Positions 8,014 through 14,544 of a DNA stretch of 34,092 nucleotides are shown here, one piece after another. The notes below the pieces were generated by a model, which saw nothing but the letters and a program-made list of their open reading frames with translations, made no database searches and had not been told where the DNA came from. The translations under genes were made by a program, and so were the position numbers. The number at the start of each line of letters is the position of its first letter. Position 1 is the first letter of the stretch. The stretch is from positions 1 through 34,092 of the IMG/VR virus record IMGVR_UViG_3300011116_000533; one strand, written 5' to 3'. The DNA is from a virus.

Positions 8014-8811
8014 ATGAAACAGGATGAAGCGCTCCTCCTCGCGATCTCCGATCTTCACGTCGGATCTACCGTCGCGCTCATCCCTCCGAACTGTCCGCTC
8101 CTTGACGACGGATACTGGAAACACAATGTCGTCCAGGAATGGATATGGTCTCGGTGGGTCGAGTTCGCGAAATGGGTCAAGGAATATCGACGCGGGAGGA
8201 AGATGGTTCTCCTCCTAAACGGAGATCTCATCGAAGGCGTTCACCATGGGTCGAAGGAGATCGTTCACGCGGATCCCGGTATTCATGCGCGGATCGCGAC
8301 GGACATTCTGAAACCGTTCGCAGCGATGTCTTCGCGCGTCTATGTGACTCGCGGAACAGGCGCTCACGTTGGACATTCATCGGAGAACGCGATCGGACGC
8401 GCGCTCGATGCCGTCGACGAAGACGGGATCTTCGCAAAGCACCATCAACTTTTCAGGATCCGCGACTCCGTCATCTCCGCGAAGCACCATATCTCGACGT
8501 CAAGCCGGCGCGCGCTTCGGGGAACGGCGCTCTCGATCAATCTCGAGGAGGAGCGCGCGGAATGCTCCGCGGCGGAAAGCGTCATCCCTGATCTCGTCAT
8601 CCGATCGCATCGACATACCTTCGGACACTACGCGACGGAAGACGCTCAGATCGTCGTTACCCCCGCGTGGCAGTCGCTTACGTCCTACGGATGGAAAGTC
8701 GTTCCGAACGCGATCCCGCGCATCGGCGGAGTTATTTTCGATTGGTCGATGACGACGAAGCCTGTCGTCATCCCATGGGTTCGAACCATCGGAACACGGA
8801 GAACCATATGA
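8014..8811 (+). CDS. Calcineurin-like metallophosphoesterase
   Basis: The 265-residue enzyme has the metal-binding motifs of the calcineurin-like phosphoesterase superfamily in order: SDLHVGS (D13, H15), LLNGDLIEG (G70-D71), GTGAHVGHSSE (in place of the usual GNHD, His118) and the late histidine motif RSHRHTFG near residue 208. Such enzymes hydrolyse phosphodiesters or phosphomonoesters, including nucleic acids. The GNHD to GTGAH change suggests a substrate unlike that of classical Mre11 or SbcD. It lies at the end of the tail cluster, three bases after the previous stop, and its stop overlaps the next ATG. Its role in infection is unclear. Confidence 0.7.
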   Translation: MKQDEALLLAISDLHVGSTVALIPPNCPLLDDGYWKHNVVQEWIWSRWVEFAKWVKEYRRGRKMVLLLNGDLIEGVHHGSKEIVHADPGIHARIATDILKPFAAMSSRVYVTRGTGAHVGHSSENAIGRALDAVDEDGIFAKHHQLFRIRDSVISAKHHISTSSRRALRGTALSINLEEERAECSAAESVIPDLVIRSHRHTFGHYATEDAQIVVTPAWQSLTSYGWKVVPNAIPRIGGVIFDWSMTTKPVVIPWVRTIGTRRTI

Positions 8812-9068
8812 CTCAGGAAGCGATCCTCGATTTCATCAGAGCGCGTCTAGCATCGACGGATGGGTTTACCTCGACCCAGGTCGCGGAACGTCTCGAAACG
8901 ACTCCTCGAACGATCCTTCCCATTCTTACGGCGATGATGAAGCGCGGCGAGATCATGCCGGTTATGGTCATCATCGAAGACGCATGGGGTCGCCGGCGGA
9001 AGGTCCCCGGATATCGCGCGGTCGAAGTCACTCGATCCCGTCGAAGAGATCCCAATTCTCGGAAATGA
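8808..9068 (+). CDS. Small winged-helix DNA-binding protein
   Basis: The 86-residue protein has a clear winged-helix pattern: helix 1 (EAILDFIRARL), then TSTQVAERLETTPRTILPILTAM as the helix-turn-helix, then a wing with RGEIMPVMVI and a basic C-terminus (TRSRRRDPNSRK). It probably binds DNA and regulates transcription of late or neighbouring genes. It starts by ATGA overlap with the phosphoesterase. Its last 41 bases overlap the 3' end of the convergent minus-strand HTH gene, leaving no room for a terminator between the two operons. Confidence 0.6.
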   Translation: MTQEAILDFIRARLASTDGFTSTQVAERLETTPRTILPILTAMMKRGEIMPVMVIIEDAWGRRRKVPGYRAVEVTRSRRRDPNSRK

Positions 9069-9288
9069 CTTCGGGTTCGTGGGGTCTTTCGCCTATCAGA
9101 TCCCCGTATTCATCGCGGAGCGCCGGCGACTTCATGATCTCATCCCAGATTCCGACGGCGATTTTCTGAAGCGTCATGATCTCAAGCCGGCGCGCGTCGT
9201 CGGCGCTTTTGAGGTTGAGATGTTTCGCGATCTGCTGATATGTCCAGTAATTCCGGCGCGGCTTGTATCTTCCCCGTTTTTGTTTCAT
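9028..9288 (-). CDS. Small helix-turn-helix protein
   Basis: The 86-residue protein has a basic N-terminus (KQKRGRYKPRRNYWTY) followed by QQIAKHLNLKSADDARRLE, which reads as a helix-turn-helix of sigma region 4 type, and an acidic C-terminus. It is the last gene of the minus-strand operon, a place where many phages keep a late-gene activator, but that role is inference. The start is preceded by GAGGATGAG in the minus sense. It overlaps the C-terminus of the RusA gene by 107 bases. Confidence 0.5.
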   Translation of the reverse strand: MKQKRGRYKPRRNYWTYQQIAKHLNLKSADDARRLEIMTLQKIAVGIWDEIMKSPALRDEYGDLIGERPHEPEVISENWDLFDGIE

Positions 9289-9703
9289 CGCTCATCCTCT
9301 GGATCTCCCTTCGCTCGAGGTCTGATAAACGCATCGCATCGCGGATATGGTCGATAATCGCGGGATCTCCCGCGTCTTCGATCGCGAATAAAACCGAACC
9401 TCCTGTCCGGTCGATCGCTCCGCGAATCACGCAGAGGAAGTCGACCTGGGAATCGTCTTCCCAGACTCCCGACTTCGTCAGCGCGTCGAATAATCCTTTC
9501 TGGAAATTGTCGATGTCTCGCCGGCGTCGATCCGGCGGACACAAGACCAGGACGACCGCGAGTCTCCCCTTACGCGGGGTCATCGGTCCCAACGTCTCGA
9601 CGACTGATTTCCGATAGTCGCGACCGCGTTTCGATATTGAGACATGATTTCGGAATCTCTGGTAATAGTGATTTACACTCGGCGGAAAGGGAATCCGAAT
9701 CAT
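9182..9703 (-). CDS. rusA: RusA-family Holliday junction resolvase
   Basis: The 173-residue product has the RusA signature: an N-terminal IPFPPSVNHYYQ, then RRDIDNFQKGLFDAL with D63 and D65, and SGVWEDDSQV with acidic residues at 82-84. RusA enzymes are dimeric metal-dependent nucleases that resolve Holliday junctions and branched replication intermediates before packaging. The usual fold ends near residue 120; the basic tail (QPQKRRRRAPA) overlaps the downstream HTH gene in another frame. A good AGGAG ribosome site precedes the ATG, although the start lies inside the upstream gene, giving a 134-base overlap. Confidence 0.85.
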   Translation of the reverse strand: MIRIPFPPSVNHYYQRFRNHVSISKRGRDYRKSVVETLGPMTPRKGRLAVVLVLCPPDRRRRDIDNFQKGLFDALTKSGVWEDDSQVDFLCVIRGAIDRTGGSVLFAIEDAGDPAIIDHIRDAMRLSDLERREIQRMSDETKTGKIQAAPELLDISADRETSQPQKRRRRAPA

Positions 9704-10097
9704 TCGGTCTCCTGGATCTGATTATCGGGTTCGTCGTCGTCGCTTTACTTGATATGTCTCTTCCGTTCGTCTTCGCGATCGCTTCGCGGAGTTTCGAATC
9801 GGGAACGACCTCGAGCGTGTTATTACTTCGAATATACGCGGCGCGCCAACGGATGACCTCATTCGCGAGGAGCGCGCGATCGGCGCTCAGAGCCTCGATC
9901 GTTTTCTGAAGTTCCGCGACACGCTTCCGCTCGCGCTTCAGTTCCGTAATGCTTACATCGGTCGGATTCGCTTTTTTCTTCCTCGGTCTTCCGTTCGGCT
10001 TAGAACAGACGCAGAGTTTCGCTTTGTTCCGGTAGTAGTTCAGGAGGGAAAGCGCGCGTTGGTGCGTCGCGATGTGAATCATCTCGGGATTGCTCAT
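9570..10097 (-). CDS. Coiled-coil protein with EVxxWRA/AKTN motif
   Basis: The 175-residue protein has an N-terminal helical part, a basic GRPRKKK patch like an AT-hook near residue 36, a coiled coil (about 50-80), then EVIRWRAAYI and LREAIAKTN near residues 80-112. The same EV-x2-WRA and AKTN elements occur in the protein at 11715-11984, on the other side of the mom-dcm pair, so the two are probably paralogues. A strong ribosome site (AAGGAAG) precedes the ATG. The tail beyond residue 130 overlaps rusA out of frame and may be unimportant. Function unknown. Confidence 0.55.
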   Translation of the reverse strand: MSNPEMIHIATHQRALSLLNYYRNKAKLCVCSKPNGRPRKKKANPTDVSITELKRERKRVAELQKTIEALSADRALLANEVIRWRAAYIRSNNTLEVVPDSKLREAIAKTNGRDISSKATTTNPIIRSRRPNDSDSLSAECKSLLPEIPKSCLNIETRSRLSEISRRDVGTDDPA

Positions 10098-10695
10098 TAA
10101 CCCACTTCCTTTCTTCCCATCTCATATTCAGGAGCTTGTCGAAGATCATAACGAATCGATGCTTTCTGGTTCGTTCTCGCCATTCGCCGTCGATACCTCG
10201 AACAATTCCCCTTCGGTGCTTAATGAATGTGCCGTCGTCGTTGCGTATATAAAAGTCGTTTTTGGCGTCGTTAAGACCGTAGTATTTGAAGTTACAAGCC
10301 GCATACACGATGCCATTATGAAAGGCCGAGTCAGCGTAACTAAGAATAGCTCTGACTTCTTTCTCTCGTCTTAGTCGTTTGATACAGCGAGATAAAAACC
10401 ACGATGCTAGATTATGCTCGCTTCTCTGAGTCTCTGGCTCAAGACATAGCCGGCTCAGCTCGAACATTCCAAGTTGATCTTTTCTATCAAGTCCGAACAT
10501 GCTCGTGACAAGTTCAGGCACAGGCAAGTTAGTGAAGATCGCAACGCCGACAAGCTTTCCTTCCTTGAACAGTCCGAAGTTATCGCCGCTCTTGAATCCT
10601 CTCGATATGTTCGACAAGTAGTGGAAGCGTCGCAATATGGTCGCGGCTTCTCTCTTCGAGATCGTGAAAATCTCGAATGCTGACTTATCGCTCAT
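10000..10695 (-). CDS. mom: Mom-like adenine modification protein
   Basis: The 231-residue protein matches the Mom family of phage DNA-modification enzymes, GNAT-fold proteins that in phage Mu convert adenine to N6-carbamoylmethyladenine and block many restriction enzymes. Visible features: RRFHYLSN (H25, Y26), NFGLFKEGKLVGVAIF as the central strands, FELSRLCLEP, SWFLSRCIK, and the strongly conserved-looking SYADSAFHNGIVYAACNF at 119-136. The length is close to Mu Mom. It starts four bases after dcm with GGAG upstream and overlaps the next gene by 98 bases. Its base composition differs from the rest of the genome (see findings). Confidence 0.85.
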   Translation of the reverse strand: MSDKSAFEIFTISKREAATILRRFHYLSNISRGFKSGDNFGLFKEGKLVGVAIFTNLPVPELVTSMFGLDRKDQLGMFELSRLCLEPETQRSEHNLASWFLSRCIKRLRREKEVRAILSYADSAFHNGIVYAACNFKYYGLNDAKNDFYIRNDDGTFIKHRRGIVRGIDGEWRERTRKHRFVMIFDKLLNMRWEERKWVNEQSRDDSHRDAPTRAFPPELLPEQSETLRLF

Positions 10696-10698
10696 CAC

Positions 10699-11715
10699 TT
10701 ACTCTCCAATACAAGCAAGAAGAGTCGTGAACGCATACGCCGCGACCAAAGGGACAACGCCATTTCCACAGGCGCGAAGTCGGTCCACCCGATTGGCCAA
10801 CCCATCATCGATTCGGTGAATATCGGATTCAATCGACGGCGCGAGTTTTTCATCGTGTTCGAGGATTCTTCTCCATGCGTCGAAGTCTTTTGGTCCTGGT
10901 GGGAAATCTGGAAGTTCACTTCCGTCGCTTCGCTCAACTGTCCTCGTCGCTGTCCTAGTTTCGTCGATCCCTTGTGATCGGTTTGGCATGGCGTCGGCCA
11001 GTTCTCCGCAGTCGTTTCGAGATGACCATAGTCTTTCCCGTTCTTGGCTACCCATTTGCCATTCGCGCAACTGACTCGAGGCGTGGGCCAGTTTTGGACC
11101 GCATCCATGATCGTCGGATTCTTTCTCGATCCTCTCGGCTCTCCAGTTAGAACTCGAGCTTCTGGACATCCCGCTGTTACGGTTGGCCACGCCGAGAATA
11201 AAGAGTCGCTCGCGTCGATGCGGCGCGCCGACTTCCTCCGCTGTAAACAATCCCGCCGAATATCTGAAACCCATTTCTTGTAAATCTCGGAGAACGTCGG
11301 CAAGTCCCAATGTGAGATGACCTGCGACATTCTCGAAGAACACGAAGCGAGGTTCGATCTCCTTAGTGATTCGACGGATCTCGGGCCATAAATGTCGAGG
11401 ATCATGTTCACCAAGTCGCTTTCCTGCGCTTGAGAATGGCTGACACGGGTAGCCGCCAGTGATAAGATCCACGACTCCACGCCACGGCTTGCCGTCGAAG
11501 GTTCTAAGGTCGCTCCAGATAGGTGTTGGAGCCAACGCTTTCTCTTCCATGCGAGCCGCCAGGATTGCGGCGGGGAAAGCTTCCCGTTCGATGAAACAGA
11601 TTGGGCGAGCCGCTCCGCTTGTTGCGAGTTCAAGTCCAAGGTCGAGACCTCCGACTCCTGAACAGATGGATAAAGTGTTGATGGGAGATAAATCCACAAG
11701 ATACTTTCCTTTCAT
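10699..11715 (-). CDS. dcm: DNA C5-cytosine methyltransferase
   Basis: The 338-residue enzyme has all main motifs in order: motif I ICSGVGGLDLGL (about 17-28), motif IV GGYPCQPFS with catalytic Cys91, motif VI FFENVAGH with Glu128, motif VIII GAPHRRERLF (163-172) and motif X RACGNGVVP near residue 317. The target-recognition region lies at about 185-300, but the recognised site cannot be read from sequence. It transfers a methyl group from SAM to cytosine C5, presumably protecting phage DNA from restriction. Its ATG overlaps the upstream stop (TAATG). It forms a pair with the Mom-like gene. Confidence 0.92.
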   Translation of the reverse strand: MKGKYLVDLSPINTLSICSGVGGLDLGLELATSGAARPICFIEREAFPAAILAARMEEKALAPTPIWSDLRTFDGKPWRGVVDLITGGYPCQPFSSAGKRLGEHDPRHLWPEIRRITKEIEPRFVFFENVAGHLTLGLADVLRDLQEMGFRYSAGLFTAEEVGAPHRRERLFILGVANRNSGMSRSSSSNWRAERIEKESDDHGCGPKLAHASSQLREWQMGSQERERLWSSRNDCGELADAMPNRSQGIDETRTATRTVERSDGSELPDFPPGPKDFDAWRRILEHDEKLAPSIESDIHRIDDGLANRVDRLRACGNGVVPLVAAYAFTTLLACIGE

Positions 11716-11984
11716 TATCCGATGTTCGAACCCTGTATCCCAGGGACATCGCGAAGTATCCGCGACGCGTTCGTCTTCGCGACGGCTTCGGTTACGGGGT
11801 TCATACGCTCCATGTTCCCCGGCGTATACCAGAACGCGCGCCAGGCGCGGACCTCGTCGACCAGGATCCGGATCTGTTCCGATTGCGCTTTCATGATCTC
11901 GATCGCTTCATCGATGATCGCGGTATAACTCCGCGGCGGGTTATCCTCGAGAATCTTCGCGACGTCTATTTCTTTCTGTTCCAT
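11715..11984 (-). CDS. Small coiled-coil protein with EVxxWRA/AKTN motif
   Basis: The 89-residue protein is helical (YTAIIDEAIEIMKAQSEQIRIL) and then has DEVRAWRAFW and TEAVAKTNASRIL. These match elements of the protein at 9570-10097 in order and spacing, and the DNA shares an exact 15-base stretch (11768-11782 and 9764-9778). The two are likely paralogues now separated by mom and dcm. The start has a GGGAG ribosome site. Function unknown; the long helix suggests oligomerisation. Confidence 0.5.
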   Translation of the reverse strand: MEQKEIDVAKILEDNPPRSYTAIIDEAIEIMKAQSEQIRILVDEVRAWRAFWYTPGNMERMNPVTEAVAKTNASRILRDVPGIQGSNIG

Positions 11985-11986
11985 AT

Positions 11987-12247
11987 TTACTCCCAGAAAC
12001 CGAGTTCACGCGCGGATTTTACGCTCCGCGCTTCGATGATGAACACCATATAAATAGTCGCGATCCATCCCGCGACGCGCTTCTCCGGATCTTCCTTCGG
12101 ATCCTCGCTCCATTCCGCGAAGAGAAGCGCAAGTTTCGACAGCGTCTCGGGTGACATATTCTCAAAGGCTTCGCGCAACTCTTCGCGCGCTTGATCGTTC
12201 TCGGCGATCAGGCTCGCGAGGCGGCTCCGTCTTTTCTTGTCGTTCAT
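11987..12247 (-). CDS. Small helical protein, unknown
   Basis: The 86-residue protein starts MNDKKRRSRLASLIAEND. The ATG at 12247 is preferred over an upstream one because GAGG lies eight bases before it and it begins just after the lysozyme stop. The sequence is helical and acidic in the middle, with one moderately hydrophobic stretch (VAGWIATIYMVFIIEA, about residues 55-70) that could be a membrane helix or a buried helix. Coming directly after a secreted lysozyme, a holin or membrane-associated role is possible but unproven. Confidence 0.45.
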   Translation of the reverse strand: MNDKKRRSRLASLIAENDQAREELREAFENMSPETLSKLALLFAEWSEDPKEDPEKRVAGWIATIYMVFIIEARSVKSARELGFWE

Positions 12248-12249
12248 GT

Positions 12250-12660
12250 TCAATCCTCGAGCGCGGATTCGACCTTCGACCAATAAGCGAGCGTCGCGTA
12301 TTTCTTGTGTCCGCGCGGTCCTCCGTTGTGGATCCTCGCGAGATCCTTCGCGGTCTTCCCCTGTCCGTATCGCGACATATACGCGATGACGACGCGGCGC
12401 GCGTATTCAGGATCATAACAGGATTCGTATCCGCCGGCGCGGAGCGACGGATCGTATTCGACGGCATCGATCCAGTATGACTTCCATATTTGATACGGTC
12501 CGATCGCTCGACCGGAGTCTCCGACGGCGCGATCGTTTCCTCCGCTCTCTACCTGGCGGATCGCATCGAGGAGCGAATCCGTCAGCGCCGGCGGTCGAGG
12601 TCCGGCGTATGCGGAAGCGGCGATAACAGCGGCGGCGATAAGTGCGATGACGTTTTTCAT
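12250..12660 (-). CDS. Secreted i-type-like lysozyme (endolysin)
   Basis: The 136-residue protein has a Sec signal peptide (MKNVIALIAAAVIAASAYA, likely cut after residue 19). The mature part reads like an i-type (destabilase) lysozyme: VESGGNDRAVGDSG with probable catalytic Glu38 and Asp48, IGPYQIWKSYWIDA, AYMSRYG, and ARIHNGGPRGHKKYAT then LAYWSKV. It lacks most of the disulfide cysteines of animal i-type enzymes. It would cleave peptidoglycan after export, so lysis may not depend on a classical holin. It is coupled to the upstream acidic gene by ATGA overlap. A transglycosylase of the SLT type is the alternative. Confidence 0.7.
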   Translation of the reverse strand: MKNVIALIAAAVIAASAYAGPRPPALTDSLLDAIRQVESGGNDRAVGDSGRAIGPYQIWKSYWIDAVEYDPSLRAGGYESCYDPEYARRVVIAYMSRYGQGKTAKDLARIHNGGPRGHKKYATLAYWSKVESALED

Positions 12661-13013
12661 AGGTTCTCCGTGTCGTCATAATCCTCTTCGCGATCGTCTT
12701 CGTATTGCGACTGAAGTTCTTCCCAGTCGATCTCCGCTTCATTGGCGAGATCGAAGATCATGTCGACGATAAATCGTCTCCCCTTTACAGGGACTTCCGA
12801 AATCGAGTCGTATTCATCGAGGCTCTGCGAATCTCCCCACAAGCCAGGACGAACCTCGACGGCGTCGCCGGCGGCGATCATCGCGTCGAAGGCTCCCTCG
12901 GCGTCGATATTTGTGATGTCGTATCCGTCGGCGTCGATGTCGACCTCGATGTCGACTTCGATCTGGAGATCCTCGAACGGTTCGCGGAGTGTTATTCGGA
13001 CTGTCGTGTTCAT
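12657..13013 (-). CDS. Very acidic small protein, possible DNA mimic
   Basis: From the ATG at 13013 (ribosome site AAGGGAAG) the product is 118 residues with 36 Asp/Glu and only 7 Lys/Arg. Acidic runs include IEVDIEVDIDADGYD near the N-terminus and EDDREEDYDD at the C-terminus, around a more ordered middle (RPGLWGDSQS, RRFIVDMIFDL). Such charge is seen in DNA-mimic anti-restriction proteins. It stands first in the operon that also carries mom and dcm, which fits, but no family is recognised. Confidence 0.55.
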   Translation of the reverse strand: MNTTVRITLREPFEDLQIEVDIEVDIDADGYDITNIDAEGAFDAMIAAGDAVEVRPGLWGDSQSLDEYDSISEVPVKGRRFIVDMIFDLANEAEIDWEELQSQYEDDREEDYDDTENL

Positions 13014-13038
13014 CGTACTTCCCTTGTATTGACTATGT

Positions 13039-13075
13039 AAAAACCGACGCGCGCAATATTTCACGCGCGCGCCGG
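13039..13075 (-). terminator. Rho-independent terminator (minus strand)
   Basis: On the minus strand an 11-bp stem (CCGGCGCGCGC with GCGCGCGTCGG, one G-T pair) encloses a 10-base loop and is followed directly by TTTTT. It ends the single-gene unit starting at the promoter at 13346-13374. The acidic protein's start lies just downstream, so its operon needs readthrough or a promoter I could not identify. Confidence 0.75.
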
Positions 13076-13083
13076 CGGGGATA

Positions 13084-13293
13084 TCAGTCGATGATGTCGC
13101 TTGCGTTCAGCGCGAATCTCCCTCCACCGACATAGATGGGGAGTTTCTTGCTGATCTTGCAATCGCCGGTGAGCATTCCTTTAGACTTGAAACGCTCGAT
13201 TGCGGCGCGCGCTTCGTCGATCGATTCGTAAGCGATTCCGACGTTTGCCTTCCAACCGTTCTCGAACTTCGCGACGATGTAGAACTTTTCCAT
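13084..13293 (-). CDS. Small protein, unknown
   Basis: The product from the ATG at 13293 is 69 residues, beginning MEKFYIVAKFENGWKANVG. GGAG lies eight bases upstream and the ATG is the first after the promoter at 13346. It has an alpha/beta pattern: strands FYIVAKF and WKANVGIAY, a helix DEARAAIERFKSKG and a Gly-rich stretch (YVGGGRF). It is a monocistronic unit with its own promoter and terminator, which suggests dosage or timing matters. Function unknown. Confidence 0.55.
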   Translation of the reverse strand: MEKFYIVAKFENGWKANVGIAYESIDEARAAIERFKSKGMLTGDCKISKKLPIYVGGGRFALNASDIID

Positions 13294-13345
13294 TTCCGGA
13301 TCTCCTGGTTCGCGTCGCACAATCGCGAGCGCGTTTGATGTCCAA

Positions 13346-13374
13346 AGCATATATCGACGAAGCAGGCGCGTCAA
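13346..13374 (-). promoter_or_regulatory. Sigma70-type promoter TTGACG-N17-TATGCT (minus)
   Basis: In the minus sense TTGACG is followed after 17 bases by TATGCT. Both hexamers are identical to those of the plus-strand promoter at 22496-22524, and the leader sequences downstream are also similar (about 25 of 33 bases). The -35 box sits in ACTTGACGCG, shared with that promoter. It drives the small gene at 13084-13293. Confidence 0.75.
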
Positions 13375-13386
13375 GTCGAGTCAATC

Positions 13387-13433
13387 AAGAAAAAAGACAG
13401 TGGGGAAAGAGTGTGGATAACTCCTTCCCCACT
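13387..13433 (-). terminator. Rho-independent terminator (minus strand)
   Basis: In the minus sense AGTGGGGAA pairs with TTCCCCACT across a 17-base loop and is followed by GTCTTTTTT. It lies just after the gene at 13452-14129 and just before the promoter at 13346, separating the two units. Confidence 0.6.
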
Positions 13434-13451
13434 TCCGGAGGATGATCGCTT

Positions 13452-14129
13452 TCAGGATTTACGATCGAGGCGCGCGAGGATCTCATCGCATTTTTTCGCG
13501 ATGCTCCTCATCATCTCGACGGATTCCGAAACGTCCGTCTCAACAGGCTTCAGCGGCTTCAGGAGCGCCGGCTGAACCTGCTCCGACTTCCTATCCATCC
13601 GATGAAGATTCCAGGGATAGGGGAATCCCGTCGTAGGGATACAGAAATAATCCCCGTTCAGGTTCTTCGTCGACGTCTTCCGCTCGAAATGAATCGGGTT
13701 CGAGTCGTTCAGACAGTCGGCGTACCATATTTGCGAAGCCGAATCGACGGCGCGTTCGTAAATGAAGATCCCGGCGGGGACGTCGAATCCCTGTACTCTC
13801 AACTGATCCGACCGCTCGCGAATCATCTCGACCAGGCTCGCGTCGTGGAGCGTTCGCTTCGTCGCGGAAAACGCTCCTCCCAGATTATCTTGAATCTTGT
13901 AAGCGAAGACTCCGATCGGTGTTCCGCGCTCGTCTCGCATCTCCCAGACGACGCGCGCTTTCCTATCCATCTTCCGATGTTCAGGGATGATCGGTCGGTA
14001 GTATCCGATTTCGACGCGCTCGACGGCTCCGAAGACCATTCGAACGACCTTGTCGAGTTCCTCGATCTCCGGTCCGTGATTCTGGAGGATGTCATCCTCC
14101 GCGAGTTCATGTGTGTATCTGATTCTCAT
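13452..14129 (-). CDS. Hypothetical protein with C-terminal coiled coil
   Basis: The 225-residue protein has a mixed alpha/beta core (residues 1-175) with many charged residues, including EIGYYRPIIPEHRKMDRKARVV split over two strands, and GTPIGVFAYKIQDNLGG. A Pro-rich linker (PALLKPLKPVETD) leads to a C-terminal helix predicted to be a coiled coil (SVEMMRSIAKKCDEILARL). It lies 55 bases after the DnaA-C-like gene, sharing its leaderless promoter, so it is probably expressed early. An AGGA element lies before the start. I do not recognise the family. Confidence 0.55.
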   Translation of the reverse strand: MRIRYTHELAEDDILQNHGPEIEELDKVVRMVFGAVERVEIGYYRPIIPEHRKMDRKARVVWEMRDERGTPIGVFAYKIQDNLGGAFSATKRTLHDASLVEMIRERSDQLRVQGFDVPAGIFIYERAVDSASQIWYADCLNDSNPIHFERKTSTKNLNGDYFCIPTTGFPYPWNLHRMDRKSEQVQPALLKPLKPVETDVSESVEMMRSIAKKCDEILARLDRKS

Positions 14130-14184
14130 TCGTCTATGTCCTATGAAATATGCTTATGAAATGACACGGTTTCGACCAGGTTTC

Positions 14185-14496
14185 TTAGTGTTTCCCTCCT
14201 TCCATCGTCCAACTCGAGACCTCACCGTTCAACTCCTCGAACCGTTTCAACGGCCAATAAATCGAGGGTCGATTGTTCAATCCGCAGACGCGCGCGATCT
14301 CTCCCCAGGGAAGGCGCGCGCATTTCGGAGACGTGTGCGCTCTCATCAGCGCGTAAATCTTCCCGCGCGCTACCACGTTCTCATGGGTTCGCGGAGATGA
14401 CAGGATCTCGCGATCTAATCCGGCGCGTCTCAGCGCCGCGATGAGAACCAGTTCCGCGAAATCGACTCTCGGCGATCGGATGACTTTCGTTTTCAT
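14185..14496 (-). CDS. Small DNA-binding protein resembling DnaA C-terminal domain
   Basis: The 103-residue protein reads like the DnaA domain IV helix-turn-helix: NVVARGKIYALMRAHT as the first helix, then PWGEIARVCGLNNRPSIYWPLKRFE, matching the usual pattern of a helix-turn-helix ending in a helix that reads DNA. The ATG at 14496 lies six bases after a GATAAT -10 box, implying a leaderless mRNA. It shares an operator with the divergent plus-strand early operon, so it may be the early switch regulator or may bind the origin repeats. Both roles are inference. Confidence 0.6.
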   Translation of the reverse strand: MKTKVIRSPRVDFAELVLIAALRRAGLDREILSSPRTHENVVARGKIYALMRAHTSPKCARLPWGEIARVCGLNNRPSIYWPLKRFEELNGEVSSWTMEGGKH

Positions 14497-14502
14497 GTTC
14501 CG

Positions 14503-14531
14503 ATTATCCACAAGTCGATAAATCTTGTCAA
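14503..14531 (-). promoter_or_regulatory. Leaderless promoter TTGACA-N17-GATAAT (minus)
   Basis: In the minus sense TTGACA (14526-14531) and GATAAT (14503-14508) are 17 bases apart, a near-consensus sigma70 promoter. The ATG of the DnaA-C-like gene begins exactly six bases after the -10 box, so transcription should start at or next to the start codon. Confidence 0.75.
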
Positions 14532-14544
14532 GCGACTTGACACA
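14524..14544. promoter_or_regulatory. Shared operator with CTTGTCAAG palindrome
   Basis: TGTCAAG-CGA-CTTGACA is a perfect 7-bp inverted repeat, and within it CTTGTCAAG is itself near-palindromic. It covers the -35 boxes of both divergent promoters at once, so one protein bound here would control both directions. The same CTTGNCAAG element occurs twice in tandem at 20827-20845. Confidence 0.65.

Noticed and set aside
10695-11699. A 334-codon open frame on the minus strand overlapping dcm almost completely, with repeated NWPTP and a GWPIGWT motif.
   Set aside because: The methyltransferase frame has all catalytic motifs. The NWPTP repeats arise by frame shift from the repeated LADA/LAHA-type segments in the methyltransferase's variable region, so they need no separate explanation.
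13084-14496. The minus-strand genes as a lysogeny module with integrase.
   Set aside because: No integrase or recombinase, no attachment-site-like repeat and no clear repressor fold was seen; a lytic lifestyle or a plasmid-like state cannot be distinguished.
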